NCBI RefSeq assembly: GCF_021390675.1
Contig: NZ_JAJEJV010000004.1
Span: forward strand, 2,170,001-2,234,000
From: Dyella sp. 2HG41-7
GTDB taxonomy: Bacteria; Pseudomonadota; Gammaproteobacteria; Xanthomonadales; Rhodanobacteraceae
Reading direction: 5' to 3'
DNA: 64,000 bases
Shown: positions 46,058-54,535 of the stretch, piece by piece
Numbering within the stretch: position 1 is the stretch's first letter
Layout: every line of letters starts with the position of its first letter
Translations under genes and position numbers: made by a program
The notes under the pieces: model-generated
What the model saw: only the letters and a program-made list of their open reading frames with translations
Told to the model about the DNA's origin: nothing
Database searches by the model: none

Positions 46058-46222
46058 ATGCGCCGTTACCTTTCCACACTTTTGATTGCGCTTGCCGTGC
46101 TTGGCGGAAGCCTGGCGCAGACGGGCTGCGTTGTCGTCGCACCGCGTCCTGCGCGCGTTTGGGTACCCGGTTATTGGGGCGGGGGACATGTGTGGGTAGG
46201 CGGCTATTGGCGTTATCGCTAA
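46058..46222 (+). CDS. Small lipoprotein with a Trp/Gly/Tyr-rich repeat
   Basis: A 54-residue product too short for most gene callers. The signal region ends AQTGCVVV, giving a lipidation Cys near residue 24. The mature part, RVWVPGYWGGGHVWVGGYWRYR in outline, carries two copies of the W-V-x-G-Y-W motif found in the YXWGXW/WXXGXW repeat proteins of proteobacterial envelopes. GGGAG lies seven bases upstream of ATG. Role unknown, presumably envelope-related. The convergent LysR gene ends 24 bases downstream. Confidence 0.72.
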   Translation: MRRYLSTLLIALAVLGGSLAQTGCVVVAPRPARVWVPGYWGGGHVWVGGYWRYR

Positions 46223-46246
46223 GCGCATTCGTCGAAGCTGCGGTGT

Positions 46247-47179
46247 TTACATGCGGTTCGATGCATCGACTTCGCGCGCACCCCACTCGCGCATAAAGTC
46301 GATAAGCACGCGCAGCTTGGGCGGTACCTGGAATCGGCTCGGGTAATACAGATAAAAACCTTCGAACGGCGGCAGCCACGGTTCGAGCACGCTTTCCAAT
46401 TTTCCGTCGCGCATCGCTTTGCGCGCGGAGATTTCCAACATGCACGCTAATCCGATGCCTTCTTTTGCAGCGCGAATGGCGAGCGGAATATCGTTGACGG
46501 TAAGGCTGCCGTCGATGGCGATTTCGAACCAGCGACCCTTCATCGGGCCGCTGCGATGGGCGAATTCCCAACGATAGATCGCACCGCTGCCGATCAGGCG
46601 GTGCTTGATGCAATTGTGATGCTGTAAGTCTTTCGGTTCCTTGGGATAACCGTGGCGCTCGAAGTAAGCCGGCGATCCCACCACAACCGAACGCATCGGA
46701 CCGCCGATCGGCACCGCCACCATATCGCGCTGCAAACGCTCGCCAAGGCGAATACCTGCATCCAATCCTTCGGCGACCAGATCGGTAAGACCGTCTTCCA
46801 CCCGAATATCCAGTTGCACATCCGGCCAGCGCGCGGTGAATTCGCCCAGCATCGGCTGCAGGATCGATCGCGCCGCCACCGTCGGCAGCGTCAACCGCAA
46901 GGTGCCGCGCGGTCGGTCGCCGTGCTGGCGTATCGCGTCGAGCGCCAGATCCAGCTCGTTGAGCGCCGGCGCAATACGCTGGAGCATTTCCTGGCCCGCC
47001 TCGGTAAGGCCTACGCGGCGCGTGGTGCGCTGGAGCAGGCGCGTGCCGAGCTGGCTTTCCAGTTGCTGCATGGTTTGGCTGAGGGCCGATGCGGTGACAT
47101 CCAACGCCGCTGCAGCCCGGGTAAAGCTGCCGTGCTCGGCAATGGCGCGGAAGGCGCGCAAGGCGTCGTGGTCGCGCAT
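46247..47179 (-). CDS. LysR-family transcriptional regulator
   Basis: DNA-binding regulator of 310 residues. The winged helix is ALRAFRAIAEHGSFTRAAAALDVTASALSQTM in outline (residues 5-40), followed by an effector-binding domain of the PBP type (about 90-300). This resembles the CrgA-like subgroup. It is divergent from the aldo/keto reductase, 114 bases away, and an AT-rich palindrome lies between them. Control of that reductase is the usual inference for such a pair. Confidence 0.9.
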   Translation of the reverse strand: MRDHDALRAFRAIAEHGSFTRAAAALDVTASALSQTMQQLESQLGTRLLQRTTRRVGLTEAGQEMLQRIAPALNELDLALDAIRQHGDRPRGTLRLTLPTVAARSILQPMLGEFTARWPDVQLDIRVEDGLTDLVAEGLDAGIRLGERLQRDMVAVPIGGPMRSVVVGSPAYFERHGYPKEPKDLQHHNCIKHRLIGSGAIYRWEFAHRSGPMKGRWFEIAIDGSLTVNDIPLAIRAAKEGIGLACMLEISARKAMRDGKLESVLEPWLPPFEGFYLYYPSRFQVPPKLRVLIDFMREWGAREVDASNRM

Positions 47180-47191
47180 GGCTGGCTCCTC

Positions 47192-47214
47192 ATTAATTAG
47201 CTTGGCTTAATAAT
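47192..47214. promoter_or_regulatory. Palindromic candidate operator between LysR gene and reductase
   Basis: ATTAATTAG and CTTAATAAT form an inverted repeat (7 of 9 positions) around CTTGG. The site is AT-rich in a GC-rich neighbourhood and lies 13 bases before the LysR start, where autoregulating LysR proteins often bind. Confidence 0.4.
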
Positions 47215-47293
47215 GCATCAAGCTGAGGGTGGTTTTTCAAGAGGATTGGCCGGCGCAGACTGCACTCCGTCGCCACCCACACGGAGTTCCGCC

Positions 47294-48409
47294 ATGTCGC
47301 TCGATCACTATTTCACCCTTGGCCGTTCTGGCCTGCGCGTTAGCCGCCTCTCGCTCGGCACCATGACCTTCGGCGAAGACTGGGGTTGGGGCACCGCCGA
47401 GGCGACCGCACGCGCCATGTTCGATCGTTACTTGGAAGCGGGCGGCAATTTCATCGATACCGCCGACATGTACACCGAAGGCGCCAGCGAAAGCATGCTG
47501 GGCAAGTTTGTGCAGGAAAGCGGCACGCGCGATCGCGTCGTGCTCGCCACCAAGTTCACGTACAACGCGCAACCCGGTAATCCCAACGCAGGCGGTAACG
47601 GCCGCAAGAACATCATGCGTGCGGTGGAAGGTTCGCTGCGTCGTCTTCGCACCGATTACATCGATTTGTATCTGCTGCACACGTGGGATCGCATTACGCC
47701 GGCGGAGGAGGTAGTACGCACGCTCGACGATCTGGTGCGCGCGGGCAAGATCCGTTACGCGGGGCTTTCCGATATTCCCGCATGGTATGCGGCGCGTGCG
47801 CAGACATTCGCCGAAGCGCATGCGCTGACTCCGTTCGTGAATATGCAGCTGGAATACTCGCTGGCCGAACGCAATATCGAAAACGAATACGTACCGCTCG
47901 CTCAGAACTTGGGCCTAGGCATCACCGCATGGAGTCCGCTCGCGATGGGCATGCTCTCCGGTAAATACAAACCCAGCCAGCAAGGCGGGGAGGGCGATGG
48001 ACGCCTCGCCAAAGTCACCAGCGCGCCGGGCTTCGAGCGCTTTACCGAGCGCAACTGGAAGATCGTTGCGGAGCTGGAAAAAGTGGCGAAAGAGGCCGGC
48101 CAAAGCATGGCGGCGGTCGCCTTGAATTGGGTGGCGACGCAACCGGGTATCGCTTCGGTGATCGTCGGCGCGACCAAACTGGAACAGCTCGACGCGAATC
48201 TCGACGCGCTGTCATTCGAACTGCCTGCGGAATTGCGTGCGAGGTTGGATGCCGTCAGCGCGACGGAAAAGCCGTTCCCGTATTACATGTTCGCCGATAT
48301 CCAGCAGACGCGAATTCACGGTGGCGTCGCGGTAGGCGACAAGCCCGCCGGTTACGCGCCACCGGTATTCGTGCCGAAGCTGGAGGCGCGCGAGATCAAA
48401 GCCCGCTGA
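47294..48409 (+). CDS. Aldo/keto reductase
   Basis: NADPH-dependent carbonyl reductase of 371 residues with a TIM-barrel fold. The catalytic tetrad is visible as Asp and Tyr in FIDTADMYTEG, Lys in VVLATKFTY, and His in DLYLLHTWD. The N-terminal GRSGLRVSRLSLGTMTFG and NADP-binding VIVGATKLEQLDANL place it in the YdjG/Tas-like AKR group. ATG 47294 has GGAG eight bases upstream. It is paired with the divergent LysR regulator; substrate unknown. Confidence 0.9.
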   Translation: MSLDHYFTLGRSGLRVSRLSLGTMTFGEDWGWGTAEATARAMFDRYLEAGGNFIDTADMYTEGASESMLGKFVQESGTRDRVVLATKFTYNAQPGNPNAGGNGRKNIMRAVEGSLRRLRTDYIDLYLLHTWDRITPAEEVVRTLDDLVRAGKIRYAGLSDIPAWYAARAQTFAEAHALTPFVNMQLEYSLAERNIENEYVPLAQNLGLGITAWSPLAMGMLSGKYKPSQQGGEGDGRLAKVTSAPGFERFTERNWKIVAELEKVAKEAGQSMAAVALNWVATQPGIASVIVGATKLEQLDANLDALSFELPAELRARLDAVSATEKPFPYYMFADIQQTRIHGGVAVGDKPAGYAPPVFVPKLEAREIKAR

Positions 48410-48417
48410 TGTTTCTT

Positions 48418-48441
48418 CCTCCCTCTGCATGCAGAGGGAGG
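48418..48441. terminator. Perfect 24-base palindrome between reductase and hydrolase genes
   Basis: CCTCCCTCTGC and GCAGAGGGAGG are perfectly complementary around a central AT. It starts nine bases after the reductase stop and lies 24 bases before the next ATG, so it could attenuate read-through. No T tract follows. Confidence 0.55.
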
Positions 48442-48464
48442 ACCTTGCGCGAAGAGGGAAGGTC

Positions 48465-49286
48465 ATGACCCATCAAACATCACGCGTGATCGGTGTCGAT
48501 CACGCCAGGCTTTATGTGGAAGAAGCCGGCGCCGGCGACGCGATCACCATGCTGCACGGTTTTCTTGTCGACAGCGGGCAATGGGATGCCGAGTTCGCTG
48601 CGTTGGCCGACACGCATCATGTGATTCGCTACGATGCGCGCGGATTCGGTCGTTCGACCATCGAGCCTGGCCGTTATGCGCATCATGAAGATCTGGTCGC
48701 CGTGCTCGACGCGTGCGGAGTTCAACGTACCGCCTTGCTCGCCTGTTCGGGCGGCGCGGCGACGGCGTTGGATTTCGCGCTGGCCTATCCGGAGCGCGTC
48801 AGCAGTCTGGTGTTCGTCGGAGCGGGCTATTGGGGCCGATTCGCCGACAGCACGCCGGCGGCGCGCGCCTTCTTGCAGGCGCTTGGAACCCTGGATGCCC
48901 ATGGATTGATTGATAGTTCATTGCGCGCGTTTACAGATGGCCCGCGTCGCGCCAGCCATGACGTCGATCCTGTTGCGCGCAAACGCACTGAAGCGATGAC
49001 CGCGCGCCTGTTCAAGCGCGAGATCAGCTATTGGACCCATGCAGCAAAGGATCAGCGCACACCCTCACCAAGCGCCCTGGAGCGTCTTCAGGACATTGAC
49101 GTTCCGACCGTGCTGATCGTAGGAAGCGAGGATCAGCCGGAAGTGCATGCCTTGTCGAAGGAACTGGTCGAAGGGCTGCTGCACGCCCGCATGGTTGTCG
49201 TGCACGGCGCAGGGCACCACGTAAATCTGGAAGCTCCAGCGCAGGTGCTTGGCCTTCTGCGCGACGCGCTACCGGCGCAGGATTGA
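48465..49286 (+). CDS. Alpha/beta-fold hydrolase
   Basis: Serine hydrolase of 273 residues. LHGFLVDSGQWDAEF gives the oxyanion region, ACSGGAATALDFAL the nucleophile elbow with Ser, VLIVGSEDQPEVH the acid, and GAGHHVNLEAPAQV the catalytic His. The set is that of the esterase/lactonase branch related to 3-oxoadipate enol-lactonase. AGGGAAGG precedes ATG 48465. It follows the aldo/keto reductase on the same strand with a hairpin between them. Substrate unknown. Confidence 0.88.
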   Translation: MTHQTSRVIGVDHARLYVEEAGAGDAITMLHGFLVDSGQWDAEFAALADTHHVIRYDARGFGRSTIEPGRYAHHEDLVAVLDACGVQRTALLACSGGAATALDFALAYPERVSSLVFVGAGYWGRFADSTPAARAFLQALGTLDAHGLIDSSLRAFTDGPRRASHDVDPVARKRTEAMTARLFKREISYWTHAAKDQRTPSPSALERLQDIDVPTVLIVGSEDQPEVHALSKELVEGLLHARMVVVHGAGHHVNLEAPAQVLGLLRDALPAQD

Positions 49287-49435
49287 TATTTGAAGACTAT
49301 CGAGCCGGACTTCGCTCCTTATCGATTGTCGACGAGTACCACCTTATGATTAGGACATTCGGAAATCCCGCGATATCCCTCATCGTTTAGCACCGCGCGA
49401 TGCGGAAAACCGGGCCATATCACCGACCATTCCGC

Positions 49436-50701
49436 ATGCATATGTCGCCAACCACATCTTTCCCGACCGACGACCTTATCCGCCACGGGACGCCCGCATT
49501 CAAACGCACCAATCTGGCGTTGTTCGCGGCGGGGCTCGCTACATTCGGACTGCTGTATTGCGTGCAGCCATTGATGCCGCAATTCAGTCACGAATACGGC
49601 GTCGGCGCGGCCACTAGCGCGTTGTCGCTGTCGCTGACCACGGGTGTGTTGGCGTTCGCGATGTTGTTCGCCGGTGGTGTATCCGATGCATTTGGGCGCA
49701 AATCGGTGATGGTGGCCTCGCTGTTGTCATCGGCCGTGCTGGTGTTGCTCACCGCACTCATGCCCAACTGGTATGCGCTGCTTACCTTGCGCACCTTGCT
49801 GGGTATTGCGCTGAGCGGGTTGCCTGCCGTGGCGATGACCTATCTCACCGAAGAGATGCATTCCGAATCCATCGGGCTCGGCATGGGGCTGTATATCAGC
49901 GGCAGCGCGATAGGCGGCATGAGCGGACGGTTGATCGCCGGCATCGTGGCGGATTATGCGGGATGGCGTGCGGGCGTCGCTGTCGTGGGTGTAATCGGGT
50001 TGCTATCAGGCCTGGTCTTTTGGAAAGCCTTGCCGCCGTCGCGTCATTTCGAGCGGAGCGCCTTGCAATGGCGCACGCTGTTCGCGCGCTTTGCAGGCAT
50101 CTTTCGCGATCCCGGGTTGCCCTGGTTGTTTTTGGAAGGGTTTCTGCTGCTCGGCGCGTTCGTCACGGTTTACAACTATCTGGGTTATCGCTTGTTGGCG
50201 CCGCCCTACAGCCTCAGTCAAACGGTTGTAGGATTGATCTTCGGCATTTATCTGGTCGGTACATTTAGTTCGGCATGGATGGGACATCTGGCCGGCAAGC
50301 TCGGGCGGCGCAAAGTGTTGTGGACGGCTTTCGCCTTGATGTTGGTGGGCGTGGCGTGTACGGCGACGAAGCCGTTGTGGCTGATCATTTTCGGCATTAC
50401 CGCCGTCACCTTCGGATTTTTCGGCGGTCATTCCATCGTCAGCAGCTGGGTTGGTCGGCGCGGCGGCGCGGCCAAGGCGCAAGCGTCATCGATGTATCTC
50501 TTCAGCTACTACATGGGCTCGAGCGTCGCCGGGTGGAGCGGAGGATTGTTCTATGCGTCGCACGGCTGGAACGGCGTGGCGCTTTTTGTCGGCGTGCTGG
50601 TGCTGGCGGGACTGCTGATTTCGCTGCGCTTGTACCGCTTGCCACCGTTGCCGCAGTTGGTTACGCCGCCAACGCCGATGAGCAAAGGCGCGATGCCCTG
50701 A
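49436..50701 (+). CDS. MFS transporter (YnfM-like)
   Basis: Twelve-helix major facilitator exporter of about 421 residues. LFAAGLATFGLLYCVQPLMPQFSHEYGV opens helix 1 (outline), GGVSDAFGRKSVM is the loop 2-3 signature, and GLYISGSAIGGMSGRLI lies in helix 5. This resembles YnfM and arabinose/drug efflux permeases of the DHA1 group. I place the start at ATG 49436; ATG 49400 and 49442 are alternatives, none with a clear Shine-Dalgarno. Its end abuts the end of the convergent LysR gene. Confidence 0.85.
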   Translation: MHMSPTTSFPTDDLIRHGTPAFKRTNLALFAAGLATFGLLYCVQPLMPQFSHEYGVGAATSALSLSLTTGVLAFAMLFAGGVSDAFGRKSVMVASLLSSAVLVLLTALMPNWYALLTLRTLLGIALSGLPAVAMTYLTEEMHSESIGLGMGLYISGSAIGGMSGRLIAGIVADYAGWRAGVAVVGVIGLLSGLVFWKALPPSRHFERSALQWRTLFARFAGIFRDPGLPWLFLEGFLLLGAFVTVYNYLGYRLLAPPYSLSQTVVGLIFGIYLVGTFSSAWMGHLAGKLGRRKVLWTAFALMLVGVACTATKPLWLIIFGITAVTFGFFGGHSIVSSWVGRRGGAAKAQASSMYLFSYYMGSSVAGWSGGLFYASHGWNGVALFVGVLVLAGLLISLRLYRLPPLPQLVTPPTPMSKGAMP

Positions 50702-51604
50702 TCAGCTTTTTACCGCGAGCAGCAATTGCAGCATGCGCGGCACTAGCGGCGAGCGTTCGTCTTCGCGGTAGACCACATGGATTTCCGACATCGCGTTGGC
50801 GTCGACGAGCGGCACATAACTCACACCTTCCACCTGAATATGGCTGCATGAATTAGGCAGAATAGACACGCCGAAACCCGCCGCCACCAAGCCGATAATG
50901 GTGGACGCTTCCCGCGCTTCCTGCGAAATACGCGGCGCAAAGCCGGCGGTGCGGCACAAAGACATCACATGTTCGTGCACACCCGCCCCAGCGCTGCGCG
51001 CAAACACCACAAACGGCTCCTGCGCCAAGGCTTTGACCGCCAACTTGCCGCGCGTGCCGACGCGTTTGATCGCTGGATGATCCGAACGCATCACTGCGAC
51101 CAATGGATCACGGAACAGTCGCTTCGAAAGCAGTGAAGTTGGCAATGTACCCGGGCGCAAAATTCCGACTTGCAGTCGCCGTTCTAGCAATGCGTCGATC
51201 TGCTGCAAGGAGTTCATTTCCTCCAGTTGCAGATGCACGGCAGGATAGCGTTGACGAAACGCAAAGATCGCACGTGGAATGTCCTGAGAAAGCGGCGTCG
51301 TGCGCGTGAATCCAATACGCAGCTCGCCCAATTCGCCGCGCTGTGCACGCTGCGTCAAATCCACCGCGTGATCGACACGCGCGAGAATGTCCCGCGCCTC
51401 TTGCAGAAAAACACGACCCGGTTCGGTCAGCGCCACGCGTCGGTTAGTGCGCGTCAACAGGCGCGCGCCCAAGGATTCTTCCAATTGACGAATCTGCTGG
51501 CTGAGCGGCGGTTGAGACATGCCCAGCCGCTCTGCCGCTTTGCCGAAATGCAAGGTGTCGGCCACCGCCACGAAATAGCGCAAATGGCGAAGTTCGATAT
51601 TCAT
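50702..51604 (-). CDS. LysR-family transcriptional regulator
   Basis: LysR regulator of 300 residues starting MNIELRHLRYFVAVADTLHF at ATG 51604; the longer frame has no ribosome site. The helix-turn-helix is KAAERLGMSQPPLSQQIRQLEE (outline) and the effector domain follows. The sequence is BenM/CatM-like with the ELRHLRYFVAVAE type start. It ends directly against the MFS gene, and control of that transporter is possible but tail-to-tail order gives no support. The nucleotide pyrophosphatase gene lies upstream on the same strand. Confidence 0.9.
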   Translation of the reverse strand: MNIELRHLRYFVAVADTLHFGKAAERLGMSQPPLSQQIRQLEESLGARLLTRTNRRVALTEPGRVFLQEARDILARVDHAVDLTQRAQRGELGELRIGFTRTTPLSQDIPRAIFAFRQRYPAVHLQLEEMNSLQQIDALLERRLQVGILRPGTLPTSLLSKRLFRDPLVAVMRSDHPAIKRVGTRGKLAVKALAQEPFVVFARSAGAGVHEHVMSLCRTAGFAPRISQEAREASTIIGLVAAGFGVSILPNSCSHIQVEGVSYVPLVDANAMSEIHVVYREDERSPLVPRMLQLLLAVKS

Positions 51605-51674
51605 GCGCATGCCTTGCTCAGGCTTAAGTTCGCATAGCGTACCGACGTCGCGGCGCTTTCGCACCACAGGACAA

Positions 51675-52961
51675 TTACTGGCCTGCCGCCTCTGGCTCGG
51701 GCTTCAGCATCCCTTTCACGTCTTCGTAGTTTCCGTCGCTGAAATTGGCCTTGACGCCAAGCAGATGCGCCATCAGCGGATACACGTCCACATTCGGGAA
51801 ATGATGGAAGCGGATACCACTCTGGAACGCCGGGCCGTGCGCGACAAACAGGGCTTGCATGCGCGGGTCCGCATTGTCGTAACCGTGTTCGCCGATGCTG
51901 ATATGACCTTGATGCTTTTCAGCATATTTCGTGGTCGTGATGCGCCAGCCCACATCGGCCAAGCACACCATGCGTGGCACGCGCGCGTTCGCACCGTAGT
52001 TGAAGCGTTTGGGGATGCGCGTTTTATCCCAGCATTGCATGTGCTGCTGCGGTTGTTCCATTTTTTCTTCGATCGCGTTGAAGTCATGCTTGGGCTTGGG
52101 ATTGAAGCCGGCGAGCACGCCCAGGCTGACTTCGTCCACATCGTCCATGGAAATCAGCTTGTCGATATAGATGGAGTTTTCCAGCGGCACGCTGGCCATG
52201 CCGTGATCGGCCAGCACGATGATATTGATCTTGTCCAACAACTGGCGCTGACGCAGTCCGTCGACCAGGCGCGACATGGCTTCATCCGTACTTTGCAGCG
52301 CCTGATTCACTTGCGGCGAATCCGGTCCATGATCGTGACCGGCGTGATCGACGGCGTCGAAATACAGCGTGATGAACGTAGGGCGCTTGTCGGCGGGAAG
52401 ATCCAGCCATGCGAGCACCTGATCGACGCGTTGATCGGGCGTCACCTTGCCGTCGTAAGGCTTCCAGTAATCGGGATACTGGCCTTGAATATTCGCTTCG
52501 GAGCCGGGCCAAAACATGGTCGCCGTGCGCAGCCCCGCCGCGTCCGCCGTTTCCCACAGCGGCGTGGCTTGATCCCACCACAAACCGTTGCTCACCGCTT
52601 TGCGATCGCTAAGCGTAAACCTGCCCAGTTGTGGATCGACCATGGTGTTGTTGACCATGCCGTTATGGTCCGGAACCATGCCCGTCACGATGGCGTAGTG
52701 ATTGGGAAAGGTCAGCGAAGGAAACGAAGGTTGCATCGAATCGGCATGCACTCCGGTGGCGGCGAGCTGCTGCAGCGTGGGGCTCAAACCGCGGCCGATG
52801 TAATCGGCGCGATAGCCGTCGATCGAGATAAGCAGCAAGGGTGCGGTGGCCTCGATCTTCGCTTGTTGCGTTTGGGTGGGCGCCGACACGGGGTGGGTGG
52901 CGCAGCCGGCGACGCTCAGGGCGACAAATGAACAAAGCAGCAAGCGGGACAAGCATTTCAT
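51675..52961 (-). CDS. Nucleotide pyrophosphatase/phosphodiesterase (NPP family) lipoprotein
   Basis: Alkaline-phosphatase-superfamily enzyme of about 428 residues that cleaves phosphodiester or pyrophosphate bonds. ALSVAGCA marks a lipoprotein signal. LLLISIDGYRADYI gives the first metal Asp, and PSLTFPNHYAIVTG contains the catalytic Thr of the bacterial NPP group known from Xanthomonas. DAVDHAGHDHG, LADHGM and ISIGEHGYD complete the two-zinc site. I start at ATG 52961 (MKCLSRLLL); upstream ATGs at 52976 and 53003 would spoil the signal peptide. Confidence 0.9.
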   Translation of the reverse strand: MKCLSRLLLCSFVALSVAGCATHPVSAPTQTQQAKIEATAPLLLISIDGYRADYIGRGLSPTLQQLAATGVHADSMQPSFPSLTFPNHYAIVTGMVPDHNGMVNNTMVDPQLGRFTLSDRKAVSNGLWWDQATPLWETADAAGLRTATMFWPGSEANIQGQYPDYWKPYDGKVTPDQRVDQVLAWLDLPADKRPTFITLYFDAVDHAGHDHGPDSPQVNQALQSTDEAMSRLVDGLRQRQLLDKINIIVLADHGMASVPLENSIYIDKLISMDDVDEVSLGVLAGFNPKPKHDFNAIEEKMEQPQQHMQCWDKTRIPKRFNYGANARVPRMVCLADVGWRITTTKYAEKHQGHISIGEHGYDNADPRMQALFVAHGPAFQSGIRFHHFPNVDVYPLMAHLLGVKANFSDGNYEDVKGMLKPEPEAAGQ

Positions 52962-53140
52962 CGGGGCGGAATCCATGTGGATCGACATACAGCGGTCCAT
53001 CATGACGCAGATGTGTGACTAATTCAGCATGTCGATGGATGTGATCCCCGACGCAAGTTCTTGAAGCCGCCCCAGTCGGTGCGTGCCGTCGGGTCTACAA
53101 TGTGACGGATCGCCTTACCCCATCACGTGTTGGAGCAACT

Positions 53141-53617
53141 ATGTCCACCGTCGAACAACGTCCACCATTACCGCCTTTCACTCGCGAGACCGCCATTCAA
53201 AAGGTGCGCCTTGCGGAGGACGCATGGAACACGCGCGAACCCGGCCGCGTTGCGCTTGCCTATACGCCGGACAGTCGTTGGCGCAACCGCGCGGAATTCG
53301 TCGACGGGCGAGAGGCCATCGTCGCGTTTCTCACTCGCAAATGGGCACGCGAATTGGACTATCGGTTGATCAAGGAATTGTGGGCATTCGAAGGTCATCG
53401 GATCGCCGTGCGATTTGCGTACGAATGGCACGACGATTCCGGTAATTGGTTTCGCTCATACGGCAACGAGAACTGGCAGTTCGATGACAACGGTCTGATG
53501 GCCGCACGCTACGCCAGCATCAATGATGTGCCGATTGCAGCGGCGGATCGCAAATACCACTGGCCACAAGGGCGCAGGCCCGACGATCATTCGGGGCTTA
53601 GCGATCTGGGGCTGTGA
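53141..53617 (+). CDS. DUF1348 / NTF2-like protein
   Basis: Small cytosolic protein of 158 residues with an NTF2-like fold. The DUF1348 pattern is [20 protein letters not shown], then [16 protein letters not shown], and [21 protein letters not shown]. The fold forms a cone with an internal pocket, but members of this family have no assigned reaction. ATG 53141 follows GGAG by six bases. It stands alone, convergent with the carbonic anhydrase gene. Confidence 0.85.
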   Translation: MSTVEQRPPLPPFTRETAIQKVRLAEDAWNTREPGRVALAYTPDSRWRNRAEFVDGREAIVAFLTRKWARELDYRLIKELWAFEGHRIAVRFAYEWHDDSGNWFRSYGNENWQFDDNGLMAARYASINDVPIAAADRKYHWPQGRRPDDHSGLSDLGL

Positions 53618-53666
53618 AGCATCAGGCGCGCGTTGTTCCGATACCGCCGAACAACGCGCGCTGTGC

Positions 53667-54389
53667 TTACGCGGTCTGACGCATCAGCACTTTGCCCGTC
53701 GCCAATTCGTAAACCGAGCCGACGACCTTCACCGCGCCGCTTTTTATCGCTTCGGAGACCACCGGTTGCGCTGAGGCGATACGCGCGACGTTGTAGTCCA
53801 CATTCGCGCCGATGGCGTTGAGCAGTACGTTGCCGCCACCCGTTTGCACGACCTTGTCGATGCCAGGGCGCACCGCGTCGACGATATCCCAGATATGTCC
53901 CGGCAATGGGGCAGGGTCTTTGATCTCGCTGATGGTGGCTTTGATCGCGCCGCATTCGGTATGGCCCATCACCATGATCAGCGGCACTTTAAGCACGCCG
54001 ACGGCGTATTCGAGGCTGGCGAGAATATCGCCGCTCAGGTAATTGCCTGCGATGCGCATCACGAACAGATCGCCCGGGCCTTGATCGAACACCAGTTCAG
54101 GCGCGACGCGCGAGTCGGCGCAACTCAATATCGCCGCGATCGGATATTGCGCTTTCGCACGGGCAGCGCGGCCGACCGAAAAATCCTTGGCGTCTAGCTT
54201 GTTCGCAACATACAGCGCGTTGCCATCCAGCAATCTACGCAAGGCAGCATCGGGCGTAATCGCATTTTGAACCGGTGGGCTTGCCGCCAGCGCACTCCAT
54301 GGCGCAACCGCCGAGAGGGCGAGCAGCCCAAGGCCGGCTTCCAGAAACTGACGACGCGAATGAAACGAATGCGAAGCGTGATCGCACAT
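53667..54389 (-). CDS. Tat-exported beta-class carbonic anhydrase
   Basis: Zinc enzyme interconverting carbon dioxide and bicarbonate, 240 residues. Zinc ligands and partners are Cys90, Asp92 and Arg94 (SCADSR) and His143 and Cys146 (GHTECGA). The N-terminus carries a twin-arginine motif, SRRQFL (11-16), and a hydrophobic stretch ending SALAA, so it should be exported folded to the periplasm. Most bacterial beta-class enzymes are cytosolic, although exported ones are known. The gene stands alone; a 146-base gap separates it from the flavoprotein gene. Confidence 0.93.
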   Translation of the reverse strand: MCDHASHSFHSRRQFLEAGLGLLALSAVAPWSALAASPPVQNAITPDAALRRLLDGNALYVANKLDAKDFSVGRAARAKAQYPIAAILSCADSRVAPELVFDQGPGDLFVMRIAGNYLSGDILASLEYAVGVLKVPLIMVMGHTECGAIKATISEIKDPAPLPGHIWDIVDAVRPGIDKVVQTGGGNVLLNAIGANVDYNVARIASAQPVVSEAIKSGAVKVVGSVYELATGKVLMRQTA

Positions 54390-54535
54390 GGTCCACCTCC
54401 GATGAGTAGTCAGAACGAACGCGACGATCTTCTACGACAAGAGGTAACGCGTGCCGAATTATTCGGCGGCATGTATTGCGGTGATACGCGAGCCGGTATA
54501 GACGCAATGGCTCTGGCTTTCAAGGTCTTTCAAGG

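Noticed and set aside
51603-52931. 442-codon frame antisense to the nucleotide pyrophosphatase
   Set aside because: Composition bias only; the opposite strand carries a complete active site and lipoprotein signal.
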